This document shows, in pieces, positions 9,501 to 20,431 of a DNA stretch of 64,000 nt (within the stretch, counting starts at the first letter, position 1; each line of letters begins with the position of its first letter). The DNA is from Styela clava. Its lineage: Eukaryota > Chordata > Ascidiacea > Stolidobranchia > Styelidae. The DNA is taken from positions 21,667,135 through 21,731,134 of the forward strand of contig NC_135255.1 in assembly GCF_964204865.1 (NCBI RefSeq), in the 5' to 3' direction. The position numbers were made by a program, and so were the translations under genes. The notes beneath the pieces were generated by a model. It was given only the letters and a program-made list of their open reading frames with translations. It was not told the origin of the DNA and did no database searches.

Positions 9501-12500
9501 ATGTCTAGTTTTTATGGTCCACCAAAGTTACAATGAAGGCCATATTTTAATGGTATAAAAAAATTTGTGCTCCCCCCCAAATTTTTTTTTTTGGGAGTTT
9601 TTTGGACTTAACCCTTTTTGGCTCTCAGTTTTCTGGACTAGAAACAATTTTATTGGACTTAGGGCCCCTTTATTATGTTATTGTAGAGGCAACTTATCAT
9701 TGAAGAACGTCAATAATTCCCTTTTACAACGTTTTTGACATTTTTTGTGAGCTTATTTTTACGATGAAAAATATTCCTGCTTCTGAATCTTGATGACAAT
9801 GGTTATCTAGCCTCCAATTTTTATCAGACTGCTGTTGCTACTGATTACTGCATTTGTTTACCTTCTCAGAACCATTACCTACTAAATTACTAAACAAATA
9901 TAGGAAAGAAATTGTTGTAAATCATCAATCAGGGATGGTTAAAGAAAACAGAAAAAAATGCCCAGCATGAAAACAGTTTTAAATGAGCTTAATTTTACAA
10001 AAGTTCCAATGAATGTTTTTTTTTAAGATAGTCTCTCTGTTCATGAGATCTAAGTTTCATCAACTACTGGAAGCATTTCGTAGAATGCCTTGTGGTTTGG
10101 AGGGATTAAATTCTTATTACATAATGTTGTCAAACTCTTGTATTTCTCACTGCTGACTGGCAGCCTTTCCTGGTAAAGCTGGGGTAGCTTTTCTATATTC
10201 TGTATTTTTTGTGTTGCTGATCTTGCTGACTTTCGAACCAAAGAGTTAAGGTCAACTTTCTGGAGCTCCTCATCCAAGTAACTGTACTTAAATTGCAATA
10301 TACTAGGTTCAGTTTTTTTCAATTTTGCCTGTAAAATTTTGGACCAATAGAGCCTTTCACCTGTCTGAGAGCCAGTTTGAATTGTAATATTGTTCTTCCA
10401 AATTCCAGCGTATTTAGGGAAGTCAGATGCTGATTTGAAATTAACGAAATCACCATGCTTCAGCAGAGTTATTTCGGGTTTTGTTTTTTTAAACGCCATT
10501 GAAATGGCAGTTTCCCATTGGTCGGTCGTATAAATGTTCACTTTTCGTACAGCTCTTTCAATCACCGAATGTGCTGTGTCATTCTCATTTTGAGAATGAC
10601 CTGTAATTAGAAAATTGAGTCCTATTTCATTAAAATGCAGCTCCTCCATAGCATAGAGTAACATCACAATCATAGCTCTGTTATTATTCTGCCCACTGCA
10701 GCGGTCACAGAACAGTTGCACAGTTTTCACTGTTGTGGTGAGAGAGGACAGGTATCGGAACACTGCAGTCGCTATTTCACAAGAGCCTTTTCGCCCTTCC
10801 ACCTCATTCCAAAGATAGCAACTGGTTTGCATGGACTGAATGTCAGTAACTGTAAAGTTGAAATTTTTTAGCCTCTGTGTGTAGTAAAAGGAGGACACTT
10901 GTCCATGTGGACAAAGAAGAGTTTTCTGAAGGTCAAAAGCTGCCACATGAAGTGAAGCATCTGTTGTGGATTTTTCTTTCATTTCCCTCTTCATTGAACG
11001 CACCATGTCCTTTTCTTGAATATGCTTATTTTGATTTGCAGATCTTCTTCAGTCAATAGAGATTTTGGCATATTTTGAAAGCTGGTGCATTGATCACACA
11101 CATCCTTTTTAGGTCGATGAAACTTAAGATTGAATTTTTCATTGAATGTGCGTAAATAAAAATCATATGATTCAACTGGTGAGCTATTTTCTTCGCACCA
11201 AATCTTATACATTCTATACATTTCCCGAACAGTCAGATACTCAGGAAGATATTCCCATTGACTGTCTTTTCTCACATAGTGTGATTCAACGACTGGAAAC
11301 AATTTTATATGAGTAATAATTGGCTCCTCTCTTTCTCTGGTGACCTTGTTGTGGTCACCATCTCTTCCTCTCATATCTTTCTCCAGTGAACCAGCAGATG
11401 TTAATTTTCTCAGTGATGTCTCCACCCTTTTCTTGCTTATATTTAGGGTATCTAAAAAAAACTTCTGACACACTTGCACCAACTCATTGCTTTCTGGATT
11501 TGAAAAAGTGTAGACTCTGTTGACTTCTCGATTACGTTTTTGATCAGTCTTATTATCTTTTCTTAGTCTACTTCTCATTTTTTGTATTTCCTTGACGTAT
11601 TTTGTTATAAACATTCGTTGCTTGTCCATGTCGCCTAGATTCCAGAATTGAATATTGATCATCATGCGAACTTCCTCTGATATTTTAGCCGTACATTTTT
11701 TTTTACATGAGCAAGACGGTTTGATTTTACCAATTTTTTTGGAAGAATCATTATCAGAGCCAAATCCTCTTTTTCCATGGTTTAAATCCGTTCGTCTTTT
11801 GTTTTTTTTCCAAGTTTCAGGCTTTCTTTTCCTTTTCCTAGCCTCCAGCACATCCGGACTTTTACCCTCTGTTGGACAATCTATTGACATGGTAGTAGAC
11901 AATTTCACAATTTGATTCATATTCCACAGGAGTGACGATCCAGGGGAATGATAGTCCTCATCAAAGTTTTCCCATACTTGACAATCTTTGAGAATTTTTG
12001 TTATGAAAAAGCAGCCCTCATCTTCTTCCATTTCTCTTGCACAGGCTGATTCAATAGCATGATATTGTGCCCTGAAAATTTTCTTTCCTGAATAAAGCAG
12101 GTACACTTCCTCCTCGTTATGCAATCCAGGCTTATTACTACTGGGCTGCATAACACATGCTGTTTGTGGAGTTGAAATTGATGTCAAATCCACGATTTGC
12201 TGATCTGTGTCTGAATCACTGTCAGAGAAGTATATTCTCCACTGCAGTGTTAACTCTAAGCAAATTATGAGTGCGAAAGTGCTTCGCAGTCGAAAAAAAA
12301 AGTGCGAAAGTGCTTTTGTCGATTTTCACAAGTTATGTGCCCTAGCCTTTCATATAACCCATTTAAAACAGCATAGATACTCGAAAAAGCGCTCCTCCGG
12401 TTAATATTATGAATTAAAGAGAAGCCTTTTCGTTAACCGAGTTCCCTTTAAGCGAATTCATGTTTAATTAAAACAAGGGAATTCATCGGCAACGAAATAA

Positions 12501-15500
12501 CATCTGCTAACACCTGCCGCGGACAAAACTTTCATGCAATGTATGATGTCAGTTGCTTACTAGCCTAAACAGCAAAGACTTTCACATTTGTTACTCCTTC
12601 CATCTAACAGACACGAGGCAGGCTGGAAACCATATTAGTTACAGGGTGGATCGTTTGTACAAATCCCGTGCAAAATAATCCCCCAAATATAAATAGCCTA
12701 ATTAGGGTTAGGTGCGTTGGAAATTCAACTTTTCGATTTATCCCTAAACCTAATCTGATAATTATTAATTTGTGATTTTGAACCACTTTGAAAGTCGCCA
12801 CCCGCTGTTTTAAAAGATAGGTTAACCTACGTTCCCTCCGAAATATTACGCAGGATACTCCCCTGTTTTAGGAGATAGGTTGACCTACTTTCCTTTCAAA
12901 CTTTTTTCTCCGAAATATTACACAAGATCACTTTGAAAATCCTCCCTTTCGTGAGCTAGCGTGACCTAATTCCTCATTTACATTTATATTATACTATTTC
13001 AGAGCTTACCCAAAGACAAGTAGTTTTTAAATGTCGACATGCCTTGGTTTGCGTGCGAGTTAGTTTAAATCGGGCAGTAAACATCATATATTGACAAAAT
13101 GTTCAGTAATTTCATGTACTTTCAGCATTCATAAATAGCACTCTTTGTAATGCTGCTGACCTAGTATCAAATATTCGCATCACAACGCCACTTGCGAGGT
13201 TTCCATATATTTCAATTACACTAATAGGAACGATGACACCAAAGAGTTTTCTTTTGCGAAGGTACACTAAATATAAGGACGGTGATTCTTGAGAAAAACA
13301 TGAATAAAAAAAATAAACGAATGATATGATAGTGGATCCCAAATAATTTTGACAGTGTCTCGAAATACCAATACATTTGATAAATAATTTTTATTCGACC
13401 ACATGAACGCTGATATTCTGAAAATTAATGTTGAAAGAGAATTACGCATTCTCAGATATCGGACATCCAGTCGCGATATTCAATCGTTCATATGCACAAA
13501 TCTCACATTAATAGTAATTGCTACCCAAGTTTGTAAAATTTAGAAACCAACAAACAGAAAATAACTTATCCTGAAACACAATTAAAATTCAGTCGGCAAT
13601 AAAATCATCGCCAAGACGATGCCATACAAAACAAAAGAGATTTGGTCGCGAGAGTTAAGTGAGATGCTGCGGTTGTTTTTTAAGCAGAATGAAAAATAAT
13701 TTATAATTAATAAACGGGAGTTACGACGCCCTTTACACATCGTGTGTATTAAACTTCCCTGGTAAGTACTTTGGTAAGTACTAATATTATTGTACTTATA
13801 CACCTGTTGGGAGTATTTCGGACAATTTCGAATTTAAAATAAATGAAAACCCGACATATAATAAAGACGCAAAAGTAAAATGAACATTTATTGAAAAAGT
13901 TATTATTTAAGAAAGACAACATGATCGTACAATTCCGCCAAAACCTCGATGTTCGCAAGTGAGATGATAAATAAATACTTCCCTGTATTCGATCAATTAA
14001 CTTTAGCGTATCGTTGTTCTGCCAACAAACAGCCGGGTGCAAAATATTTCAGTCCTGTGATATGCTCACAAATGTTCTCGATATTAATATCATACCCTCG
14101 CGTATGTACTTTCTATTAGCTCTTTAGTGATCCCTTCCATCCTTGGCCAAGTCATGTTTCGAATATGTGAACATTTTATTCGACCATACATGGCCGGCGG
14201 GATGTTAAAATTGTAAACAAGAGAGAGAGGTAAAATCAATCGCGAATTTCGTTATAACGGCTCGTTTACGAATTGTTGCGCCTGTTATCGTCGAAAATGA
14301 TTACATTTGTTGTATTTTGAGGCATTTAAGCAGAAATAATTAGGGCATGACATCATCAAAATCGTCAAGTGAGATCTTGAAATTGCAAATTCCGTAAATA
14401 AAATTGTGAATTATTCGGTAACGAATTCAGCTTTAATGACCGTCGGGGTATTGTTTTGTTGAAAATTATTATTAATGTGAGAGCGCCAAAAACATACAGT
14501 CCATACCGATGCGACTGCAATTTATATGGTCGCAATTGGTGTGGTGCGTTTATTAATAGTGTAAAAAAAAAATTTAACGAATATCAATTATAACCAAGCC
14601 TGTCAGCGTGTTTATTTTCTGTGGGCAGGGATCGTAAAATACCATCTTGAGACAAATTCACTTCTATCATAAAATCTTAATTTTCAGTTACTATCGTTAT
14701 ACAAATAACGTGTGGCAACTTTTAAATTTATCGTCGACCAAAAAACCGCCCCCACACTCGTCCAAACGTGTGTCGAGCTTGAACGACAGGAACAGATTCA
14801 TCGACGACCTTAATTAGAGAAAATATGTATTTTATTGGAAATGCAAAATAAATGTAACAAAACGCATTTTTTGTGATATAACTTTGTATTTTCGGAAACG
14901 GGTTGCCGTGAAAGGTAAAATTTGATCTAAATTAATCGCAAAAATGTTTTATTTTAAATGTAACAAAACACATTTTGCGATATAACCTTGTATTTTCGAA
15001 AACGGGTGTCCTGAAAAGTAAAATATGATCTAAATTAATCACAAAAATGTTTTATTTTAAATGTAACAAAACACATTTTCGCGATATAACCTTGTATTTT
15101 CGGAAACGGGTGTCGTGAAAAGTAAAATATGATCTAAATTAATCGCAAAAATGTTTTATTTTAAATGTAACAAAACACATTTTTCGAGATACAACTGTAT
15201 TTTCGGATACCGGGTGTCATGAAGAGTAAAATATGATCTGAATTAACGGTAAATAATGTTTCATTCCAAATGTATCATAACGCTTTTTTGCGATATAACT
15301 TTGTATTTTCGAAAACGGGGCGTCACGAAAATTAATAATCTAATGTTTTATCTATCGTCTAACTAACGTCTGGAACACATCATTTTCGGGGAGAACTCTA
15401 GCCCGCGAAACGCCATTTAATTTAAAATAAAGAATGTTTCACGCATTTCAAAACGGAAAATCACCAGTAAGTGGACAGGGATTCAACCCTCCCGATTCAG

Positions 15501-18388
15501 TATTCTATATCCCCATGTCAGAACTTTCTGAAGAATAAGACAAAGAACCCGTCAAACCGCCGCGGAAGAATGGGAGTATTTTTTGCACTAATAATTAGGG
15601 CGTGACAATATCAAAATCGTCAAGAAACTGGTGAATTTGCAAATTCCATAAATAAAATTGTGAATTGCTCGGTAACTTTTCAGCTATAATTATCGCCTGG
15701 GTATTGTTTTGTTGAAAACACGTTGAAACTTGAGGGAATTAGTTACAATTAGCGCCTGACCTCTATTAGGCACTCGAGCACTCGAGCCCAATCTTTTTAG
15801 CATCAAGTCGCATACGTAAAATATCCTGTGAAAGAAGTGCTGTTCATTAACGCCATCTCGTCTTATGACCACGCAGAAATGCCTTTATTGCCGAATTATT
15901 CAATCACTATTTTAAATCAACATTCAGGATTGGCACAATTTCAGGTTTGCGAAGTTTATCACCATAGAAATACATGACAAAGTTAATTATCGTCTTAATA
16001 AATATCTGCATCACGGTATGGACAATAATATTACCATTCCCATAAAATTGGGACGGTAAATTTACAAATCTTGATAGGTAATATTAAAGCCAACGCAAAT
16101 GTTAATTTGAGTCCTCAATGTCTTCAACAGCTGTTGCCGATGTGAACGAACGGGTAAACCCGAAATATAAAACTTTGATGACCGCCGACCCACAAGAATT
16201 CATATTTGTAAAAAAGAGAGGGCGGGAATATAGATTACCCAAAACCTGGATATCGCCGCCAAAACGATCGGTGACAAGAACAATTAGCCATTACAAAGGA
16301 ATTAACCAGTAAAAAGGCTTTATTGCCGATTTTTTAATGTTTCCACCACGTTTATTTGGTACTCCTTAAAAATATTCGATTCAAAAAAATATTGAATTTT
16401 GCCCACCTGTCCTCGCATATCAATGAGAAATAGTTGTGTAAATATCGAAAAATTCCGGAAAATGCCACCATTGCCACGTCCTTTCAACATTGTGATTACA
16501 ATAAAATGGCACTTAATGGTATTTTGTGAATTTGGTGATTTTGCAAATCTGTGACATGCTGCTAAAAGTTTCGTCTGATTTGAAAATCGTGCAGTTTGGT
16601 CACAATTCATCCAAAGTGACTATAACACGTTACTAACACTTTTATAGTCATTTTGAATTCATCGATATCATTGATAGTCACATGACTTTCAAAGAAACGC
16701 ACTGCCTAGTATTCCAACATCTGGTTTCAAGCACCCGGGAGCGTTTTTTGCGGGAGAAGCGGAATCGGTGTGCTTGTATAATAATCATATTATAAACAAG
16801 AATTTTGCCGTTAATGCAAAAGCTTTATCTCCTTTGTCTGCATCTCATAGGTTAGAATTCCGATAAATATCGTTATGATATGCAGAATTGAGTTACAAAA
16901 GTACTAGTATGTTACTTATTTGTCAACTTAATACTCGAAAATATTTGTTAACTTTGAATTTTTATTCCATTCAAAATCGGAAAAAAGTGCTTTTTCTCTT
17001 CAAAATCGGAAAAAAGTGCTATTTCGCAGTCCCTAAAAAAAGTTGCGAAAGTGTTTCGCAATTTTCGCAAAAAAGTGCGCTAATAGTGAACACTGTTCTC
17101 CAGTGGTGTTTATTTTTCTCTGGGATATATTCTGGATCATTGTCATCATCCACTGATATATCGGACTCTGAAAGAATATCACTTTCCTCAATCTGCTCTG
17201 AATTTTCTGCTTCGATAACGCAATCTAGCTCTTTTTCTGACAGAGAATATTTGACAAAGTCCCTATTAATTGAAGTGATTGTGTTGTCTAGGAAGAATCT
17301 CACTCTGTAAGTGTTGCTGTAAATGCTCAATATTTCACCTCTTAGAATGGAGTTTTCTTTGTGCTGCAATGTTTTGCTGTAACCAGGACTTGCTTCATCA
17401 AAATACGTTGCATACACAAACACTTCACAGCCTAGCTCTGGGTTTTTCTCACATGCAGTCCAACTTCTAGTACCGCCATCATTTTGTTCAAGAGTCATAA
17501 TTATTCTGTATTATAATATAGCTGATAACTAAGAGCTAGGCTATGTCTCATCCTGAAAAACATTATGAAAAGAGCTTGACAAAAATTATGGTTGAAAGCT
17601 ATTTACAAATTCAGGTAAGGTGTCAACTTGACACTGTCAAGGGAAATGATTTTCTATAGATTTGGACTGAGACAATAATCATATTCTGGCTAGATTTCTT
17701 ATCAGATGCGATATCTTAACTGAATAAAGTCCTCTGGCTGGTTCACACTGGCCTTGCTTGAAAAATACATTTCCTACTTGAAATTTCCATAATTCTGTAA
17801 ATATTAATTATTTAAAAACAGCCGTTTGAAAGTGGTTATGGCAATGAATTACAACTCGCTCATTCCCTCTACTGTAAACATAAGAAACAGCTAACACTGA
17901 GCTATGACTGAGAGCTGGTATGGACTTCGCGCTTTGTATTATTTTTATTTCAGATTTTTGGACGGAGCTATGTCCAAAAAACGGACTTAGCCCCGACTTA
18001 CAATGCAGTTATCCAGAGCTAAGTCCACTAAGTAGACACAGCTCTGTTTAGTTCTCAAATGCCCTAAAAAAAGCAGGGTTATGTCCATAGCTATCTTGAG
18101 ATCTAGAGCACCTAGAGATAAGGTAAATAGACCAAAATGTAGAGCTAAGTCCAGAAAAATCAGCAGTTGAAAAATGTCATTTTGGGGAAAAGTGGACTTA
18201 GCACTGTTTGGTTTTGAGGCGTCGATATATTTCATTCAGGAAAGTCAAAATAAACAAAAATTCAACAGAAAATTTTTGATTATACGGTAAAATTTTAATT
18301 TTCAGGTTGCGCTTATAAGAAAGGAATTTGTGCAATGTGTGGAAAGAAGATTCTCGACACGAAAAATTATCGACAGTCTTCAACGTAA
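6534..18388 (+). CDS. CRIPT: CRIPT, cysteine-rich PDZ-binding / minor spliceosome protein (whole gene)
   Basis: Join of 6534-6549, 7007-7072, 8376-8513 and 18306-18388; 303 nt, 100 codons plus stop, against about 101 residues for animal CRIPT. CRIPT is a small, extremely conserved zinc-binding protein first described as a PSD-95 PDZ partner and also found in the minor spliceosome. Visible features are the N-terminal C-x2-C (residues 3 and 6), KKLGTVATPDPWK, GGRKINENKAL, and three further C-x2-C pairs (CRIC 57-60, CQGC 72-75, CAMC 82-85). The C-terminus NYRQSST differs slightly from the vertebrate PDZ-binding end. All junctions use GT-AG sites (donors GTAAGT, GTAGGA, GTAAGG). Intron 3 is 9.8 kb and filled by nested transposons; intron 2 ends in a SINE directly against exon 3. 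Every splice phase closes, so the model is secure. Confidence 0.96.
6655..6787 (+). repeat. SINE-A 3' fragment in CRIPT intron 1
   Basis: The stretch around CCCGACACAGACTGGTAAACG and GGGGTTCGCCATATG matches the 3' half of the SINE-A copy at 8029-8369, ending in the shared tail AAATCCTATCCTAT. The tRNA-like head is missing. Confidence 0.65.
7007..7072 (+). CDS. CRIPT: CRIPT exon 2
   Basis: Encodes the rest of Cys6 through QKKLGTVATPDPWKTGAKNTN and the first base of a Glu codon. The acceptor is TTCACAG at 7006; the donor GTAGGA starts at 7073. Confidence 0.94.
7447..7560. repeat. 110-bp interspersed repeat with ATCTTAAGAT palindrome
   Basis: Nearly identical to 30897-31010. It starts with the palindromic CGATCTTAAGATCGGTAAG and runs through ATACACGCGATATCTCACG and GATGAATCCGCTCC. 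No coding potential; class not recognised. Confidence 0.7.
7856..7972. mobile_element. Palindromic MITE, GTAGTATG family, in CRIPT intron 2
   Basis: The two arms ACCAAGATGGCGCACAACCTG and CAGGTTGTGCGTCATCTTGG are inverted copies around a short centre with ACCAGGTTAAGG. The same arms occur at 19639-19746. No ORF. Confidence 0.65.
8029..8369 (+). mobile_element. SINE-A, full-length tRNA-derived SINE, abutting CRIPT exon 3
   Basis: The head is tRNA-like, with an A-box-like TGGCTCAACGG at 8040-8050 and a near-perfect B box GGTTCGAATCT at 8109-8119, both RNA polymerase III internal promoter elements. The spacing with extra arm is like a class II (Leu/Ser-type) tRNA. The unrelated body carries GGTGGTTCACGTAACC and the tail ends AAATCCTATCCTAT. 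Other copies or fragments lie at about 155, 1405, 6655, 19095, 20030, 34973, 41885 and 52465. The tail ends only a few bases before the CRIPT exon 3 acceptor, so the SINE supplies part of its pyrimidine tract. Confidence 0.82.
8376..8513 (+). CDS. CRIPT: CRIPT exon 3
   Basis: Encodes GGRKINENKALTGTKN through VGSNFCQ, with the CRIC zinc-ligand pair and first Cys of the next pair. The acceptor TTTCACAG ends at 8375; the donor GTAAGG starts at 8514. Confidence 0.95.
8770..8890. repeat. Hairpin with 32-bp arms and a hammerhead-like loop
   Basis: Bases 8770-8801 and 8859-8890 are inverted repeats with one mismatch in 32. The 57-nt loop contains CTGAGGA, a short self-complementary segment GTCTGA/TCGGAC, then GAAG, which resembles the CUGANGA / GAA core of a hammerhead ribozyme but is not canonical. 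It may be a small foldback element or a decayed ribozyme-bearing retroelement piece. Confidence 0.5.
9205..9386 (-). mobile_element. MITE with AGGGTGTCCAT ends, minus orientation
   Basis: Its reverse complement aligns with 20432-20625: shared AGGGTGTCCATAA start, AGTCAGTTCTC, TTTAATCAGTAATTGTT and ACAATATATGGTAT. The right end reads ATGGACACCCTATA. No ORF. It lies just left of the large transposon at 9411. Confidence 0.6.
10050..11006 (-). pseudogene. Transposase C-terminal half, DDD/E core (frameshifted from the N-terminal part)
   Basis: This 318-residue ORF shows a metazoan transposase pattern: a first acidic residue in AAFDLQKTL, a second in LFCDRCSGQNNN and a third in GHSQNENDTAHSVIE. 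That spacing is typical of DUF7869-type cut-and-paste transposases often grouped near Sola; the exact superfamily is uncertain. The upstream ORF ends a few codons inside it in another frame, and the family continues across that point, so a one-base slip near the A-rich CAAAATAAG at about 11030-11035 explains the break. Confidence 0.75.
10991..12243 (-). pseudogene. Transposase N-terminal to middle part
   Basis: About 400 residues with a Cys cluster (PSCSCKKKCTAKISEEVR), WNLGDMDKQRMFI and HRPKKDVCDQCTSF, the zinc-binding and PKKDxCDxC motifs usual ahead of the DDD core in this family. Reading frame extends upstream of the Met at 12193 to the nested-element border (IYFSDSDSDTDQQIVD), so 12193 is not the true start. 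It ends by frameshift at 10991. Confidence 0.72.
12245..17095. mobile_element. Nested 4.85-kb non-coding transposon splitting the transposase ORF
   Basis: Left end CAGTGTTAACTCTAAGC and inverted right end (reverse complement CAGTGTTCACTATTAGC) are terminal inverted repeats. Flanks are TTCTCCACTG (12235-12244) and TTCTCCAGTG (17096-17105), a 10-bp TSD with one mismatch, or 8 bp plus two. Removing the element and one flank rejoins the host transposase in frame. Subterminal GTGCGAAAGTGCTT-like motifs repeat near both ends. Internal ORFs (for example 16118-16312 and 16320-16610) resemble nothing known. The superfamily is undecided (hAT, P or Mutator-like by TSD length). Confidence 0.75.
14825..15345. 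repeat. Tandem array, about 104-bp unit, five copies
   Basis: The motif GATCTAAATTAATCGCAAAA recurs at about 14924, 15027, 15131 and 15235 (period 103-104). Each unit also holds AAATGTAACAAAACACATTTT and TTGTATTTTCGGAAACGGG. It lies inside the nested transposon. Confidence 0.82.
17093..17498 (-). pseudogene. Transposase N-terminal exon, upstream of the nested insertion
   Basis: About 135 residues from MTLEQNDGGTRSW to EYIPEKNKHHW, ending with an acidic Ser/Asp-rich stretch. It is continuous with the acidic SDSDSDTD start of the piece at 12243 once the nested element is removed. Residues after HHW (RTVFTIS...) are read from inside the insertion. Confidence 0.68.
18306..18388 (+). CDS. CRIPT: CRIPT exon 4 (last exon)
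   Basis: Encodes CAYKKGICAMCGKKILDTKN then YRQSST and stop TAA (18386-18388). The acceptor is ATTTTCAG at 18305, about 100 bp right of the large transposon's end. It completes the zinc-ligand set. Confidence 0.96.
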
Positions 18389-18429
18389 CTGAGAATGGAC
18401 AGAATCGCACAACTTGTAAATCCATTACT

Positions 18430-19260
18430 GAATGGCATAATATCAGCGGGACGGGACATTCAAAGTTGAATATTCTACAAATTTGTAAAATTTGCTGAAA
18501 GCAAGGTCTCCAAGAAATGGAGGAGACTCTTCTCTGATGAACTAACTGGGCCAGCTAATTTGAATATTTTACGAATTTGCGCTAAGTGAGGTCATTCAGA
18601 AATTAAGGAGACCGATCTTGGTACCAATTTACAGACAAAGGTGCTCCAGTAGTATGTGCACCAAGAAGACCTGAACTTAGTATGTGTACCAGGTTAGGGT
18701 TATCAGGTTGTGCGCCATGTTGGTGCACATACTACGGGAGCGCCAAGACAAAACTATTGTGTTGTCAAATTTGAATATTTAACGCTTTTTTTCTTAAATA
18801 AATTGGCTCAAAGTTAGGTCACTCAGAAATTAAGGAGACTTATCTTTGTATGAAGTTCTACTAATGTGGACAAATCTGAATATTTAACATTTTTATTTTC
18901 AATTTGTTCAAAGCAATGTCACTGATAAATAGAAGAGACTCCTTTCTGAGCGAAGTTACACTCGACCACTAACTGGGCAAATTTGAATATTTTAAAAATC
19001 TTCAGGTTATGCAGAAATTAATGAGACATATTTCTGTAAGGAGTTAAACGATTTTATGACTGAATGCAGCTGGGCTTTTTGCTGATTTAATATGCCAGAG
19101 GATTGCTGGACTCCTCGCCGTCGTAGGGTGGTTCACGTAATTGCTTGCGGAATAATTGCCAAGTTGGAATAGCTAATTTGGGAGAATTTGAATATTTCAA
19201 GACTCTTTTTCTAAGTATTTTTGCTCAAAGATTGGTAACACTACATTCAAGGAGACTAAT
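18430..19260. repeat. Degenerate tandem repeat, about 100-bp unit
   Basis: Units contain AAATTTGAATATTT, then a GCTCAAAG-GGTCACT segment, then AGAAATTAAGGAGAC; starts near 18455, 18555, 18765, 18875, 18975 and 19170. The array is broken by the MITE at 18642-18744 and a SINE-A piece at about 19095-19145. Confidence 0.6.
18642..18744. mobile_element. Palindromic MITE, GTAGTATG family
   Basis: Starts TGCTCCAGTAGTATGTGCAC and ends GTGCACATACTACGGGAGC, inverted repeats, with ACCAGGTTAGGGTTATCAGG in the centre. It interrupts the tandem repeat. Confidence 0.7.
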
Positions 19261-19297
19261 TTCGGAGTGAAGCCGCAGACGCTGGTTTGGAGTTTGG

Positions 19298-19506
19298 TAC
19301 TCCCGTAGTATGTGTCCCAGGTTAGGGAATAATTTTATTCCGATTTTCCCCATTTTAGTTTTATTACGAGTTTGCGGACTGTCTTTTTTAGCCAAGTGAA
19401 TATCCATCCCCCTGCCCATAGATTTCAGTCCCTTTACACAACTTGATGTAAAGTAGGCGAACAAAATCAGTTACCTCCATATTGGTGCAAATACTCCTGA
19501 AGCGCC
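19298..19506. mobile_element. Palindromic MITE, GTAGTATG family (longer form)
   Basis: Left end ACTCCCGTAGTATGTG, right end GCAAATACTCCTGAAGCGCC. The interior shares AATAATTTTATTCCGATTTTC and CCTTTACACAACTTGATG with the inverted copy at 1679-1876. Confidence 0.6.
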
Positions 19507-19638
19507 GGGAGTTGGTTACAAATAATAATATATAATTACATGCGTTTTTATTTTTAGGACATTAATAATTTGTACAGTTAAGCGTTGTTTGGTGGTTAGG
19601 GATGAGGGCTGGTATATATTTATATATGATATTATTTG

Positions 19639-19746
19639 ACGCTCCCGTAGTATGTGCATTAAGATGGCGCACAACCTGACAACCCTAACCTGGTACACGT
19701 ACTATGTTCAGGTGGTGCGCCATCTTGGTACACATACTACGGGAGC
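19639..19746. mobile_element. Palindromic MITE, GTAGTATG family (short, near-perfect hairpin)
   Basis: Starts CGCTCCCGTAGTATGTGC and ends GTACACATACTACGGGAGC; the AAGATGGCGCACAACCTGA arm is matched by CAGGTGGTGCGCCATCTTGG. The whole repeat can fold on itself. Confidence 0.75.
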
Positions 19747-20029
19747 AACGACTATTTTTACCAAACTCCCAAGTCGTCTGAAAATCATAACTCAATCCAT
19801 CATGTGCCCACTAGTGCTCAGAAAAGTCAAAGTCTCTAAATCGTATCCCCCCATCAAGATCCATATTAAATAAATTGACATATCTATCTATATTTGTTTT
19901 AAAATAATACTGTTTTCATTTTTATCTGTTTACATTAAATAAAGAAATCTTGTATAAGACGCATTGCTTTACAATAGAATCTGTGACATAGGCCGTTTGC
20001 TTTGTGTGGGAGAAAAATGATTCACATAT

Positions 20030-20290
20030 TTATCCTGGAGGAAGGAAAGTAAGATTAATCACATGGCGAACCACGGCTGATTACCCGTCCAAGTCGGAAA
20101 TGGGATTGATAGCCAGTTATTTAGTCGGGATCCCTTGGCCTCCCGAAGGAGACTAAACCTCGCTCGCTCGTCCTGTTCTTTTCATTGTTTCAACCAGGTT
20201 ACATGAATCAGCTACCCTTTGACGACGAGTAGTCCAACAATATTCTCTTTTGCACACAACTATCGCTACGGGATTCGTACTTGCCCTGTA
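20030..20290 (-). repeat. SINE-A copy, degenerate, minus strand
   Basis: Contains the inverted body (TGGCGAACCACGGCTG, GTTACATGAATCAGCTACC) and, near the right end, an inverted B-box remnant GGGATTCGTACTTGCC. Promoter boxes are decayed. Confidence 0.55.
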
Positions 20291-20431
20291 TGATTGATGG
20301 GTACAAAGACTAGCTCTTTTTTAACGCTTATCACGATATGCTAATCCCCGATAAATTGATATCTCTGGTAAGTTTTCTTCGTATTAGTCATTTTCTTCTA
20401 TTGATCATCAAGAAAGTTATGCAGGGTGTCC

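Larger units (their letters stand above)
9411..18202 (-). mobile_element. Large DNA transposon (DDD/E transposase, DUF7869/Sola-like) in CRIPT intron 3
   Basis: The coding pieces at 17498-17093, 12243-10991 and 11006-10050 form one transposase split by a nested element. The outer ends carry GCTAAGTCCA (9411-9420) and the inverted TGGACTTAGC (18193-18202). Further copies of this motif cluster near both ends (9602, 9656; 17980, 18018, 18140), as expected for subterminal transposase-binding repeats. No clean TSD was found, so the borders are approximate. Superfamily assignment is from the transposase only and is tentative. The element is dead: one frameshift plus the insertion. Confidence 0.7.

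Noticed and set aside
14825..15345. CRISPR array
   Set aside because: Whole 104-bp units are repeated without unique spacers, inside a transposon in a eukaryotic genome.
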